Below are positions 57,192 through 64,000 of a stretch of 64,000 bases of DNA, piece after piece. Below the pieces are notes generated by a model. That model had not been told where the DNA came from, searched no databases, and worked only from the letters and a program-made list of their open reading frames with translations. Where the stretch lies: NCBI RefSeq assembly GCF_014904735.1, contig NZ_JACZCR010000029.1:1-64000 (forward strand). Reading direction: 5' to 3'. The stretch is from Microbulbifer hainanensis. GTDB lineage: Bacteria; Pseudomonadota; Gammaproteobacteria; Pseudomonadales; Cellvibrionaceae. A program made the position numbers and the translations under genes. Each line of letters starts with the position of its first letter. Position 1 is the stretch's first letter.

Positions 57192-57437
57192 ATGGATCGC
57201 AACCGCCTGTTTTGGGCCAGTCGCCGGGGTATGCTGGAGTTGGATCTGGTATTGCTGCCGTTTCTGGATAACGTGTACGAAACGCTGGATGAAGCCGACA
57301 AGCTGCGTTATCAGCGGCTGCTGGACGAGCAGGACCAGGATCTGTTCGCATGGTTTCTGCGCCGTGAAGATCCGTCGGATCCCGAGCTGCAGCGGATCGT
57401 CCAGATCATTCGGGATAACACCGGCCTGCAGGAATAG
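57192..57437 (+). CDS. sdhE: Succinate dehydrogenase assembly factor SdhE
   Basis: An 81-residue protein that helps attach FAD covalently to SdhA. The RGxxE motif is ASRRGMLELDLVLLPF, followed by DEQDQDLFAWFLRREDPSD, both diagnostic. It diverges from ygfZ and precedes ygfX, matching E. coli (ygfZ / sdhE-ygfX). Confidence 0.95.
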   Translation: MDRNRLFWASRRGMLELDLVLLPFLDNVYETLDEADKLRYQRLLDEQDQDLFAWFLRREDPSDPELQRIVQIIRDNTGLQE

Positions 57438-57499
57438 GCGGCGCAATCGAGCCCGTTGCGCGGACATCCCCGGTGTCTGTGCCACTTTCAGGAATTGCC

Positions 57500-57973
57500 A
57501 TGGATGCAGGCTATCCGCAATTTATCGAGCGCAGCGCCCGGCTCGCCTGTAGTCTGGTGCCATCCCGCACTCTCACCATTCTCCTCGCCCTGATCGTTGT
57601 CCAGTCCCTGTTGCTGCTGTGGTACTGCAATCTGCCGCCGGTGCTCTTCTGGCCGGCAGTGCCGTGTGTTCTGCTCTATGGAATATTCGAGCTCCGGGCT
57701 TTGCAGCGGACCCGCGGCGTGCTCGCAACCCGGGAGCGGCGCTGGTTCTGGCGGGCAGGGGGCGCAGAAGGTAATGAAGAGCGGGAGTTTGTGTTTCGCG
57801 GCGAGCTGGTGTTGTGGTCGTGGCTGCTGGTGATCAACGGGCGCGACCTGCGCGGTAAGCGCCTGCGCCTGGTGCTGGCGCGTGACTCGATGGACGGGGA
57901 GGACTGGCGCCGGTTACAGGCCGCCCTGCGGTATTCCCGTCAGGGCGGCTGGCACTCGGACAGCCTCAGATAA
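57500..57973 (+). CDS. ygfX: YgfX-like membrane protein
   Basis: A 157-residue protein with two N-terminal membrane segments ([19 protein letters not shown] and [19 protein letters not shown]) and a soluble C-terminal domain ([21 protein letters not shown]). It lies behind sdhE as ygfX does in E. coli, where it has been described as a toxin-like inhibitor of MreB/FtsZ; that function is contested and only inferred here. AGGA precedes the ATG at 57500. Its last eight bases overlap nadB tail-to-tail. Confidence 0.75.
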   Translation: MDAGYPQFIERSARLACSLVPSRTLTILLALIVVQSLLLLWYCNLPPVLFWPAVPCVLLYGIFELRALQRTRGVLATRERRWFWRAGGAEGNEEREFVFRGELVLWSWLLVINGRDLRGKRLRLVLARDSMDGEDWRRLQAALRYSRQGGWHSDSLR

Positions 57974-59573
57974 ACTGCTGCTGGTCGGCAAAGTTTTCCG
58001 GAACCAGGATGGTGTCCATTGCCAGTTCACGCAGGCCGGGATAGTCGAGGGAGTAGTGCAGGCCGCGGCTCTCGCGCCGATCGAGGGCCGAACGGATAAT
58101 CAGCTCGGAAACCAGTGCCAGGTTGCGCAGTTCGATCAGGTCACTGGTGATCTTGTAGTTGGCGTAGAACTCGCGGATTTCCCCCTGCAGCATTTTTGCC
58201 CGGTGCTCCGCGCGCAGCAGGCGCTTGCGGGTACGCACAATGCCCACGTAGTCCCACATAAAGCGGCGCAGCTCGTCCCAGTTGTGCGAGATTACCACGT
58301 CTTCATCGGAGTCAGTCACCCGCGACGCGTCCCAGGCGGCTGCGGTCCGCGGCGGCTGCACCATCTCCAGGGTTTCGTCGATATGCATGGCGGCCGAGCG
58401 GGCGTAGACGAGGCACTCCAGCAGTGAGTTGCTTGCCAGGCGGTTGGCGCCGTGCAGGCCGGTAAAGGTGGTCTCGCCGATGGCGTATAGCTGGTCCAGG
58501 TCAGTGCGGCCGAACTGGTTCACCATGACGCCGCCACAGGTGTAGTGGGCCGCCGGCACTACCGGGATCGGTTCCTTGGTGATATCGATGCCGTATTGCA
58601 GGCAGTTGTTGTACACCGTCGGAAAGTGATCGCGGACAAAATCCGCATCTTTGTGGGAAATATCCAGATAGAGGCAGTCTGCCCCCAGGCGCTTCATTTC
58701 GTGGTCGATGGCGCGGGCGACGATATCCCGCGGCGCCAGTTCGCCGCGCGGGTCGAAGCGGTGCATAAAGCGGCTGCCGTCCGGCAGCTTGAGTTCGGCA
58801 CCCTCACCGCGCAGGGCCTCGGTGACCAGCATGGCCTTGGCCTTGGGGTGGTAGAGGCAGGTGGGGTGGAACTGGTTGAATTCCATATTGGCGACCCGGC
58901 AGCCGGCCCGCCAGGCCATGGCGATGCCATCGCCGCTAGCCCCGTCCGGGTTGCTGGTATAGAGGTACGCCTTGCTGGCGCCGCCGGTTGCCAGCACCAC
59001 TGCCCGCGCCTGGAAGAGCTCCACCTCCTCGCTCTGCTTGTTGTAAACGTAGGCCCCCGCACAGCGAAAACGGCGCTTTTGCGGGTCGGGCTGGCGGATC
59101 AGGTCGAGGGCGATGTGATGTTCGAAGCAGTCGATATTTTCCGCTTCGCGCACCTTGTCGATCAGGGTGCTGTGTACCGCGCGGCCAGTGGCGTCAGCGC
59201 TGTGGATGATACGGCGGTGACTGTGTCCACCTTCTTTGGTCAGGTGGTAGTCGCCGTCCTCGCGGGTGAAACTCACCCCTGCGTCGATCAGCCAGCGAAT
59301 GGCTGCAGCGCTGTTTTCTACTGTCAGGCGAACCGCGTCCGGGTGGCAGAGGCCGGCCCCCGCGTCTAATGTGTCTGCAATATGGGATTCCACCGAATCC
59401 ATCTCGTCCAGTACCCCGGCGATTCCCCCCTGGGCAAACCAGGTGGAGCCGTCGCGCAGGCGCTGCTTGGACAGAAGGGCCACGCGGTAGCGCGCCGCCA
59501 GGTGCAGTGCCAGGGTGAGGCCGGCCGCGCCGCTGCCGATCACCAGTACGTCGTAACTTGCCTTAACATTCAT
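57966..59573 (-). CDS. nadB: L-aspartate oxidase
   Basis: A 535-residue FAD enzyme converting aspartate to iminoaspartate for NAD synthesis. It shows the Rossmann loop [39 protein letters not shown] and the active-site block [18 protein letters not shown] (parts), then [23 protein letters not shown] 59573 is preferred to an upstream TTG. It diverges from rpoE as in E. coli. Its 3' end overlaps ygfX by 8 bp. Confidence 0.96.
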   Translation of the reverse strand: MNVKASYDVLVIGSGAAGLTLALHLAARYRVALLSKQRLRDGSTWFAQGGIAGVLDEMDSVESHIADTLDAGAGLCHPDAVRLTVENSAAAIRWLIDAGVSFTREDGDYHLTKEGGHSHRRIIHSADATGRAVHSTLIDKVREAENIDCFEHHIALDLIRQPDPQKRRFRCAGAYVYNKQSEEVELFQARAVVLATGGASKAYLYTSNPDGASGDGIAMAWRAGCRVANMEFNQFHPTCLYHPKAKAMLVTEALRGEGAELKLPDGSRFMHRFDPRGELAPRDIVARAIDHEMKRLGADCLYLDISHKDADFVRDHFPTVYNNCLQYGIDITKEPIPVVPAAHYTCGGVMVNQFGRTDLDQLYAIGETTFTGLHGANRLASNSLLECLVYARSAAMHIDETLEMVQPPRTAAAWDASRVTDSDEDVVISHNWDELRRFMWDYVGIVRTRKRLLRAEHRAKMLQGEIREFYANYKITSDLIELRNLALVSELIIRSALDRRESRGLHYSLDYPGLRELAMDTILVPENFADQQQFI

Positions 59574-59672
59574 ACATTTCAATTATGATGGGGGGTCGCG
59601 TAGTATAGCGCCAACTTGAGCCTGCATCCGCAACCCAACGGCGGCCCCAGGTGTAATTTATTGAATCGGCCC

Positions 59673-59701
59673 GGAACTTATGTCCAATTACCCGTGTCTC
59701 C
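59673..59701 (+). promoter_or_regulatory. Sigma-E-type promoter upstream of rpoE
   Basis: GGAACTT (59673-59679) exactly matches the sigma-E -35 consensus. GTCTCC (59696-59701) starts 16 bp after it, close to the -10 consensus GTCTAA. Position 85 bp before the rpoE start fits the autoregulated promoter of this operon in E. coli and Pseudomonas. Confidence 0.78.
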
Positions 59702-59786
59702 ACAACCACAAAAACTGCGCCAATGTCGGCCGCCTCCCCTCCGGGCGGAGCCTCGACCAGCGCGCGCTTGATCATGGGAGTAGGGG

Positions 59787-60401
59787 ATGACAGGGCAACA
59801 GGCGTCACCGAGTGATCGCCAGCTGGTAGAGCGTGTCCAGAAAGGGGACAAGCGCGCCTTCGATCTGCTGGTCTTGAAATATCAGCACAAGATCCTCGCG
59901 GTCGTCAGCCGGTTTATCAAGGATCACAGCGAAGTCCAGGATGTGACCCAGGAGGCTTTCATCAAGGCCTATCGCGCGCTGGCCAACTTCCGCGGCGAGA
60001 GTGCCTTTTACACCTGGATGTACCGCATTGCCATCAATACGGCCAAGAACCACCTGGTTTCCCGCAGCCGCCGCCCGCCGTCTTCAGACGTGGATCTGGA
60101 GGATGCCGAATACTATTCCGGTGCTGATCTGCTGCGCGATAACGAGACGCCCGAGGGCGAACTGTTTCGCGACCAGCTGGAAGCTGCGGTTCACGAATCC
60201 ATCCGCGCGCTGCCGGAAGATCTGCGCTCTGCGGTGACCCTGCGTGAGATGGAAGGTCTCAGTTACGAGGAGATCGCCGAGGTTATGGGTTGCCCGGTGG
60301 GTACCGTACGATCGCGCATATTTCGTGCCCGTGAGGCCATTGACCGCACAGTCCAGGCCGTAATGGCTGGTGAGCCGGAACCGCTGGGCGACCGGGGCTA
60401 A
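59787..60401 (+). CDS. rpoE: RNA polymerase sigma-E factor (RpoE/AlgU)
   Basis: A 204-residue ECF sigma factor for envelope stress. Region 2 has LVERVQKGDKRAFDLLVLKY and FIKAYRALANFRGESAFYTW. Region 4 has LRSAVTLREMEGLSYEEIA and VMGCPVGTVRSRIFRARE. The consensus sigma-E promoter upstream suggests autoregulation. It is followed by rseA, rseB and rseC. RseP, which releases it from RseA, is encoded at 21.4 kb. Confidence 0.97.
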   Translation: MTGQQASPSDRQLVERVQKGDKRAFDLLVLKYQHKILAVVSRFIKDHSEVQDVTQEAFIKAYRALANFRGESAFYTWMYRIAINTAKNHLVSRSRRPPSSDVDLEDAEYYSGADLLRDNETPEGELFRDQLEAAVHESIRALPEDLRSAVTLREMEGLSYEEIAEVMGCPVGTVRSRIFRAREAIDRTVQAVMAGEPEPLGDRG

Positions 60402-60555
60402 AAAGGCCGGGAAAATTTTTTGCCGGTCTTGAAACAAACCGCCGGGAATCCGGTCATAGCTAACAGGCAGAGGAGGCGTCTTGTCGACGCCGTTGTACTG
60501 CGAAAATGGCGCCAGAGTGCGCTGAAAAACGATTGCACAGAGAGGGTTACCCCGT

Positions 60556-61248
60556 ATGTCACACGGGAAACATCAGGATCGCCTGAACGAGTCGCTGTCG
60601 GCACTGATGGACGGCGAGGCCAGCGAGCTGGAGGTGCAGCGCGTGCTGAAGGCCAGTGCGGCGTCCCCGGAAGTCGGTGAGCGCTGGTCGCGTTACCAGC
60701 TGGCTGCGAGCGTTATGCGTCGTGAGGAGGTCGCCCCGGTGGGGGTTGGCCTCGCGGAAAGTATTTCCGCGGCAATTGCGCAGGAAGAGACCCCGTTCCA
60801 GTCGGGCAGCGCGGGCGCCGAAGCGCCCGCGGCAAATGATCACGGCTGGCGTCGGTTGCTGTCCCGCGGTGCGGTAGCGGCTACGGTTGCCTTTGCCGCG
60901 ATTCTGGGGGTGCAGCAGATTTCCTCGCCACAGCCGGGAACCGACCTTGTGGCCGATGCCGATCGGGCTGCTCAGCCGTCGGTTCAGTCGGCGCCGGAGC
61001 CCAGTGGTTTTTATGTCGCTGCGCCGACGACCCGTTCGGTAGGTTTGGCATCGCCGCGATTGGTGCCGGAAAACCAGCCGAGTCAGGGCGTCACCGGCCA
61101 GCAGCCGGTGCAGCCGGTTCTGACCCCTGAACTGATGCGCCATCTCAACCGGGTAATGATCGAGCACTCCGAGCAGGCTGCGCACATCGGCAGTCAAGGC
61201 ATGGTGCCTTTCGCTCGCGCCACCTATGGCGACCAAGTGGACATGTAG
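60556..61248 (+). CDS. rseA: Sigma-E anti-sigma factor RseA (MucA)
   Basis: A 230-residue protein. The N-terminal cytoplasmic sigma-binding domain (about 1-90) shows SLSALMDGEASELEVQRVL and WSRYQLAASVMRRE. One membrane segment at about 100-120 (GAVAATVAFAAILGVQQI) precedes a periplasmic tail to be bound by RseB. DegS would cut the tail and RseP the membrane segment. It lies 154 bp after rpoE. Confidence 0.93.
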   Translation: MSHGKHQDRLNESLSALMDGEASELEVQRVLKASAASPEVGERWSRYQLAASVMRREEVAPVGVGLAESISAAIAQEETPFQSGSAGAEAPAANDHGWRRLLSRGAVAATVAFAAILGVQQISSPQPGTDLVADADRAAQPSVQSAPEPSGFYVAAPTTRSVGLASPRLVPENQPSQGVTGQQPVQPVLTPELMRHLNRVMIEHSEQAAHIGSQGMVPFARATYGDQVDM

Positions 61249-61278
61249 TCAGAGAATCGGACAGGAGCTCGGAAGTAG

Positions 61279-62271
61279 GTGCGCAAACCGTTACAACTGC
61301 ATTGTGGAATCGCCAAAGCCAACAGCTTGCTGTTGGCTTTATTTCTCCTGCCGTCGGGGGTTTACGCCAGCGACATGGCCCAGGATCCGGCGATGCAGCC
61401 CGATGCAGCAGTGGCCGCTGAGCAGCAGGCCAGTGTCGAGACGTGGCTGAGCAAGCTGGCGCAGGCGGTGACCACGCTGGAGTACAGCGGGCTGGTGACC
61501 TTCGAGCACACCGGCATGCTGGAGACCCTCAAAGTGGTACACGGCGTGCGCGATGGCCAGCAGATTGAGCGGGTGCGCTACCTCAGCGGCGAACCGCGGG
61601 AGCTGGTCAGTCATGGCAGCAGCAAGAACTGTGCACGTGTCTCCAATCCCCTGGCGCGCGCGGAGCTCTGGTCCGGCGCAGGCCGCGCCGATGTGCAGCA
61701 GGCCTACCAGTTCGTCCTGCGCGGCGAAGAGCGCGTCGCCGATCGCGATACCGTAATGATCGAAGCGCGGCCGCGGGATCTCGACCGCCTGGGTATGGTG
61801 ATCAACCTGGATCGCGAAACCGGCCTGCCGCTCAAGTCGATGCTGGTGAATTCCCAGGGCCGGGTGCTGGAGCGCTACCAGTTCGTCAAGCTGGACCTTT
61901 CCCCGGTCGCGGATGCCGACCTGCAGCCCAGTTCCCCCGACGCCCGCCGCATCGATAACAACACCCCCTGTACTTCAGCGCAGAGTCGCTGGCAGGTGCG
62001 CTGGGTACCGGCGGGGTTCAAGCCGGTTTCCGTACGCACCCTGTCGGATGGCGACATGCTGGTATTCAGCGACGGTCTGAGTGTCTTTACCGTATTTATT
62101 CAACGCCTGGGCCCGGGCCTCGATTTCAAGGGGCGCGCGATTCGCGGTGCCACCGTTGCCTATATGGATCGCCTGGAAGTGGACGGAATCAACTATACCG
62201 TGACTGTTGTCGGTGAAATTCCCGACACTACCGCGCGTCGAGTGGCGGACGCGGTGGCCGTCAGGAGTTGA
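61279..62271 (+). CDS. rseB: Periplasmic sigma-E regulator RseB (MucB)
   Basis: A 330-residue periplasmic protein protecting RseA from DegS and sensing lipid or LPS signals. A signal peptide ends near VYAS. The MucB/RseB N-terminal lipoprotein-like domain shows VETWLSKLAQAVTTLEYSGL and VRYLSGEPRELVSHG. The C-terminal domain shows WQVRWVPAGFKPVS and DGLSVFTVFIQRL. The start is GTG at 61279 with GGAGCTCGGAAG upstream. Confidence 0.94.
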   Translation: MRKPLQLHCGIAKANSLLLALFLLPSGVYASDMAQDPAMQPDAAVAAEQQASVETWLSKLAQAVTTLEYSGLVTFEHTGMLETLKVVHGVRDGQQIERVRYLSGEPRELVSHGSSKNCARVSNPLARAELWSGAGRADVQQAYQFVLRGEERVADRDTVMIEARPRDLDRLGMVINLDRETGLPLKSMLVNSQGRVLERYQFVKLDLSPVADADLQPSSPDARRIDNNTPCTSAQSRWQVRWVPAGFKPVSVRTLSDGDMLVFSDGLSVFTVFIQRLGPGLDFKGRAIRGATVAYMDRLEVDGINYTVTVVGEIPDTTARRVADAVAVRS

Positions 62272-62308
62272 GGCGCGGTTGCCCGCTTCATTTCTAGGGA
62301 CTGAATTT

Positions 62309-62758
62309 ATGCTGGAAGAGCGCGGCCGCATCGTAGCGATTGAGCCGGGCGCCATCTGGATCGAGACGATCCAGCGCAGTGGTTGCCACGGATGCTCCGC
62401 CAAATCCGGGTGCGGAACCGGGTTGCTGGGCGAATATCTCTCGGGTGCATCGAGAATTCGGGTGGCGCTGAACAGCTGGGATCCGGAATATATCTCTCTC
62501 AACGATACCGCCGTCATCGGTATCGCGGAAAACACTCTTGCCAGCAGTGCGCTGGTTATCTACTTGTCGCCGCTGATTGCGCTGATACTCGCTGCGCTGA
62601 CCGGTAATGCCTTGGCGGGCGAGACCGGTGCCATAAGCGGAGCGCTGCTCGGCCTGTTGGGCGGCGCGGCGCTGGTGCGCTGGCACAGCCGTCGCCACGC
62701 CGCCGACCCCGCCTACGCGCCGCTGCTGCTGCGCGTTGAGCCTGGCAGCGGATCCTGA
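62309..62758 (+). CDS. rseC: RseC/MucC-family membrane protein
   Basis: A 149-residue protein. An N-terminal Cys motif (SGCHGCSAKSGCG, C-x2-C-x5-C) is followed by two membrane segments at about 75-95 and 102-120 (SSALVIYLSPLIALILAALTG in parts). This is the RseC family, linked to SoxR reduction and thiamine synthesis in enterobacteria. AGGGA precedes the ATG at 62309; a longer frame to 62207 overlaps rseB. It closes the rpoE-rseA-rseB-rseC operon. No mucD-type protease follows. Confidence 0.88.
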   Translation: MLEERGRIVAIEPGAIWIETIQRSGCHGCSAKSGCGTGLLGEYLSGASRIRVALNSWDPEYISLNDTAVIGIAENTLASSALVIYLSPLIALILAALTGNALAGETGAISGALLGLLGGAALVRWHSRRHAADPAYAPLLLRVEPGSGS

Positions 62759-62830
62759 CTGGCGGAACCCTTCCCACCAACCCGCATATCCCTTTCTAAA
62801 CTGTTATCTCACCCTTGCTGGAGATGACCC

Positions 62831-63778
62831 ATGCGCGCACTTTGCTACGCCGAGAGCTGGCCCCTGCGCACTACCTTTGTGATTTCCCGCGGCGCGCGCA
62901 GTGAGGCGCAGGTCGTGGTGGTTGAAGTGCACGGGCGGGGAGTCACCGGCATCGGTGAGTGTTCACCCTACGCCCGCTACGGCGAGAGTGTGGATTCGGT
63001 GATAGGCCAGCTGCAACCGGCGCTGGACGCGGTGGCCGCAGGGCTGACGCGGACGCAGTTGCAGGAGCGACTGCCGGCCGGTGCCGCGCGCAATGCGCTC
63101 GACTGTGCGTTGGCGGATTGGGAAGCCAAATGTGACGGCGCTGCGTTCGCGGGCCCGGAGTCCCTGCCCACGGTGCAGACCCTGGGCATTGATACGCCAT
63201 CCGCGATGGCGGACGCGGCACGGGAACTGGTGGAGCAGGGGGTGTCGGTGCTTAAGCTGAAGCTCGACGACCGCGAAGTGCTCGAACGCGTGAAGGCGGT
63301 GCGCAATGCGGCGCCTGGCGCACAGCTGGTGATTGACGCGAATGAGTCCTGGCCGGCGGACTCCCTGCCGCAGCGCTGCCAGCAGCTGCTCGACCTGGGT
63401 GTCGCCATGCTGGAACAACCCCTGCCGGCGGACCGCGATGCCGTTCTGTCGTCCTTCCCTCATCCGTTGCCGATCTGTGCCGACGAAAGCTGCCACACCC
63501 GGGCGGATCTGCCGCGGCTGCGGGGGCGCTACGAGATGCTGAATATCAAACTGGACAAGACCGGCGGTATTACCGAGGCCCGGGCACTCGCCGACGAGGC
63601 CGAACGCCAGGGGTTTCAATTGATGCTCGGGTGCATGCTTTGTACCTCGCGGGCCATTCGCGCGGCCTGGCCGCTGGGCGAGCGGGTGCGGTTCCTCGAC
63701 CTGGATGGCCCGACATGGCTGGCCAGGGACGCGCAGCCGCCCCTGCGTTTTGCCGCCGGGCGGGTCTACTGGACGTGA
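62831..63778 (+). CDS. L-Ala-D/L-Glu epimerase (enolase superfamily)
   Basis: A 315-residue enzyme of the muconate-lactonising subgroup that converts murein-derived L-Ala-D-Glu to L-Ala-L-Glu for degradation. The K-x-K general base is in VSVLKLKLDDREV. Metal ligands are in VIDANESWPADS, MLEQPLPADRD and ICADESCHTRADL. The C-terminal Lys general acid is in LNIKLDKTGGITEARALAD. Convergence with an MpaA-like gene supports this substrate over N-acyl amino-acid racemase activity. Confidence 0.85.
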   Translation: MRALCYAESWPLRTTFVISRGARSEAQVVVVEVHGRGVTGIGECSPYARYGESVDSVIGQLQPALDAVAAGLTRTQLQERLPAGAARNALDCALADWEAKCDGAAFAGPESLPTVQTLGIDTPSAMADAARELVEQGVSVLKLKLDDREVLERVKAVRNAAPGAQLVIDANESWPADSLPQRCQQLLDLGVAMLEQPLPADRDAVLSSFPHPLPICADESCHTRADLPRLRGRYEMLNIKLDKTGGITEARALADEAERQGFQLMLGCMLCTSRAIRAAWPLGERVRFLDLDGPTWLARDAQPPLRFAAGRVYWT

Positions 63779-63790
63779 ATTTGCGCCGGC

Positions 63791-64000
63791 TCAGTCTGTC
63801 CAGGTGAGCAGCTCAGTCAGGGTGCGCAGGTAGTCCTCGCTGGCACGATCAGCGGAGATCGGTGGAAATTCCAGGGTGATACAGTGCAGTTTGCGTTCTT
63901 CACACCAGGTGCCGAATGAGCCGGGTGTCGCGTAATCCAGTTCAGTGACCAGTGGCAACTGCATCCGCTCGGCGAGCCACTGACCCAGGTCACTGTTCTC
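63791..64000 (-). CDS. mpaA: MpaA-like murein peptide amidase / M14 zinc carboxypeptidase (partial, start outside window)
   Basis: The minus strand from the TGA at 63791-63793 to the window edge encodes the last 69 residues of a protein. The sequence reads LGQWLAERMQLPLVTELDYA, then TPGSFGTWCEERKLHCITLE, then FPPISADRASEDYLRTLTELL. The TPGSFG block and the Glu in ITLEFPP (catalytic Glu) match the C-terminus of MpaA, which cuts L-Ala-gamma-D-Glu-mDAP at the DAP bond. Its product is the substrate of the convergent epimerase 12 bp away, as in E. coli. The N-terminal zinc ligands are not visible. Confidence 0.8.
   Translation of the reverse strand, partial: ENSDLGQWLAERMQLPLVTELDYATPGSFGTWCEERKLHCITLEFPPISADRASEDYLRTLTELLTWTD

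Overview
The window is one continuous piece of a gammaproteobacterial core genome. GC content is high (by eye near 60%). The gene order follows Pseudomonas and E. coli over long distances: rpsB-tsf-pyrH-frr-uppS-cdsA-dxr-rseP-bamA-skp-lpxD-fabZ-lpxA-lpxB-rnhB, then ffh / rpsP-rimM-trmD-rplS, xerD-dsbC-hom-thrC-recJ, prfB-lysS, ygfZ / sdhE-ygfX, and nadB / rpoE-rseA-rseB-rseC. A Pseudomonas-type dapD, the dapC-nth-dapD-dapE arrangement and the style of the dispersed inverted repeats suggest a marine gammaproteobacterium of the Cellvibrionales type, for example Microbulbifer. That taxonomic guess is inference. No rRNA, tRNA, CRISPR array, prophage or insertion sequence was found.

Layout. 1-1159: the end of scpB, carrying a hexamer microsatellite, overlaps rluB. 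1246-4910: an SRPBCC membrane protein, a CpxA/CpxR-type two-component system, and a divergent CpxP/Spy-like periplasmic chaperone with a phased CpxR-box array between them. 5105-6036: a flavodoxin and a small unknown protein. 6101-14713 (minus strand): map, glnD, dapC, nth, an ArsC-like protein, dapD and dapE. This covers lysine/diaminopimelate synthesis, nitrogen sensing and base-excision repair, and a composite palindromic element separates dapD from dapE. 15048-30426 (plus strand): translation factors, then isoprenoid, phospholipid, outer-membrane-protein and lipid A biogenesis. 30459-32646 (minus strand): a CorC-family transporter and a YpjD/CcsA protein. 32846-38400: SRP GTPase, a ribosome/tRNA maturation operon, XerD and DsbC. 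38635-43323: threonine synthesis and RecJ.

43365-46536 is an accessory block between recJ and prfB, which are usually neighbours. It holds two exporters, two paralogous cysteine-rich lipoproteins and a CueR-like regulator with its own MerR-type promoter. 46633-49274 holds prfB, with its programmed frameshift, and lysS. 49332-52229 (minus strand) is a four-gene membrane module (LemA, two TPM-domain proteins, a coiled-coil PDZ protein). 52316-55945 holds yaeQ, yajQ, a phytase-like secreted protein, and two different uracil-DNA-glycosylase-superfamily genes in a row. 56010-62758 holds ygfZ, sdhE-ygfX, nadB and the sigma-E operon with a recognisable sigma-E promoter. 62831-64000 holds a dipeptide epimerase converging with the end of an MpaA-like murein peptide amidase, a cell-wall recycling pair.

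Much of the window serves the cell envelope and its stress responses. Two envelope stress systems (Cpx and sigma-E) flank a large outer-membrane biogenesis cluster, and both have sequence-visible regulatory sites. I found no clearly new defence or mobile system. The least explained material is the recJ-prfB insertion with its lipoprotein pair, the LemA/TPM/TPM/PDZ module, the family-4-like UDG next to ung, and the palindromic elements near 2.1 kb and 7.3-7.6 kb.
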